This document shows positions 5,089-5,379 of a stretch of DNA of 5,379 nucleotides, one piece after another (positions within the stretch are counted from its first letter, which is position 1; each line of letters begins with the position of its first letter). Location of the stretch: positions 1 through 5,379 of the forward strand of contig JAUVAR010000199.1 of assembly GCA_030591625.1 (NCBI GenBank). Reading direction: 5' to 3'. A program made the translations under genes and the position numbers. This stretch comes from Candidatus Zixiibacteriota bacterium. Lineage in GTDB: Bacteria > Zixibacteria > MSB-5A5 > GN15 > FEB-12. The notes under the pieces were generated by a model, which was not told the DNA's origin, did no database searches, and was given only the letters and a program-made list of their open reading frames with translations.

Positions 5089-5379
5089 CAAATTAATGTC
5101 AAGCTTTGGAGTTGAATACGTTGCTGCATTTGGAATGGAATCAAAAATTGAGTCTATAATTATTATGCCTATAGTTGCATTTTCAATAGCGACATTGACT
5201 TTGATTGGAATGTTTTACGGCGCAAAAAGAATGGATTTAGTTAAAGAAATATCTTATTTTGCGATTAAATCTGTAGTTAAGTTTACATTAATTATTGGTT
5301 TGATTTTATTTTTGATATCTAAATTATTGTTCATGATATTTACATCTGACAGTTTTTTAATAACTCTAGCATCAGATTA
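5078..5379 (+). pseudogene. MATE-family multidrug efflux transporter, internal fragment (lacks its first half; runs off the window)
   Basis: An open frame reads from ATG 5078 to the window edge (100 codons) and is open upstream to 5024. It contains NKLMSSFGVEYVAAFGMESK and then IESIIIMPIVAFSIATLTLI, followed by GMFYGAKRMDLVKEISYFAI. In MATE transporters the pattern FG-x-x-x-VAAFG-x-x-x-+IES-xx-MP begins the second six-helix bundle, normally preceded by over 200 residues; the GA+R/K loop comes next. A second strongly hydrophobic stretch lies at about residues 66-90. These inner-membrane proteins export drugs or metabolites in exchange for Na+ or H+. The first bundle is missing and the frame is joined to trpE, so ATG 5078 is probably an internal Met and not a true start. 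GC is about 27% (hand count, 5101-5379), and the codons are strongly AT-ending, unlike the rest of the window. Confidence 0.75.

Noticed and set aside
5078..5379. A complete small membrane protein starting at ATG 5078
   Set aside because: Its first residues align with the middle of MATE transporters, so it is an internal fragment and not a new short protein.
1..5379. CRISPR array, tRNA, rRNA, insertion sequence or phage genes
   Set aside because: No repeat-spacer pattern, cloverleaf, ribosomal RNA signature, transposase or terminal repeats could be seen.

Overview
The window looks like a piece of a Gram-negative, moderately AT-rich bacterial genome (a hand count of one stretch of the central part gives about 43% GC). 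It is joined at each end to DNA that does not look like it. I cannot name the phylum. The regulator at 826-1728 resembles sensor-LuxR proteins common in Deltaproteobacteria-like and candidate-phylum genomes, but that is an inference from memory.

Layout. Positions 1-388 (minus strand, about 57% GC, codon use favouring GCC, CTG, ATA and AGG) encode the N-terminal 129 residues of a membrane-anchored SurA/PpiC-type periplasmic chaperone. Positions 417-575 (minus strand) encode a 52-residue signal-peptide protein that looks like the beginning of a longer exported protein cut off by the joint. A 250-bp non-coding stretch follows, with several inverted repeats and a three-unit, 11-bp-period TGAC repeat. 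Positions 826-1728 (minus strand) encode a 300-residue GAF-like sensor/LuxR-type transcription factor. Positions 1871-2278 (minus strand) encode a 135-residue protein that aligns by eye with the core of IscU/NifU Fe-S scaffolds but lacks their N-terminus and third cysteine. A divergent promoter region separates it from the plus-strand block. That block contains a fold-type I PLP aminotransferase (2462-3670), an intrinsic terminator, a DapF-family epimerase homologue (3761-4603), and the first third of anthranilate synthase component I, TrpE (4600-5088), which overlaps dapF by 4 bp. From about 5070 to the end the sequence drops to about 27% GC and encodes the interior of a MATE-family multidrug transporter.

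The most interesting points are two. First, the DapF homologue keeps the substrate-binding residues of diaminopimelate epimerase but has serine in place of both catalytic cysteines, and it appears translationally coupled to trpE. Second, both ends of the window break inside genes, with a sharp change of composition at each break. This is more easily explained by a chimeric assembly or amplification product than by two nearby transfers, so gene neighbourhoods across positions 389-450 and 5060-5080 should not be trusted. The central block (about 576-5060) reads as coherent amino-acid metabolism plus a regulator. I found no CRISPR array, tRNA, rRNA, insertion sequence or obvious defence system.
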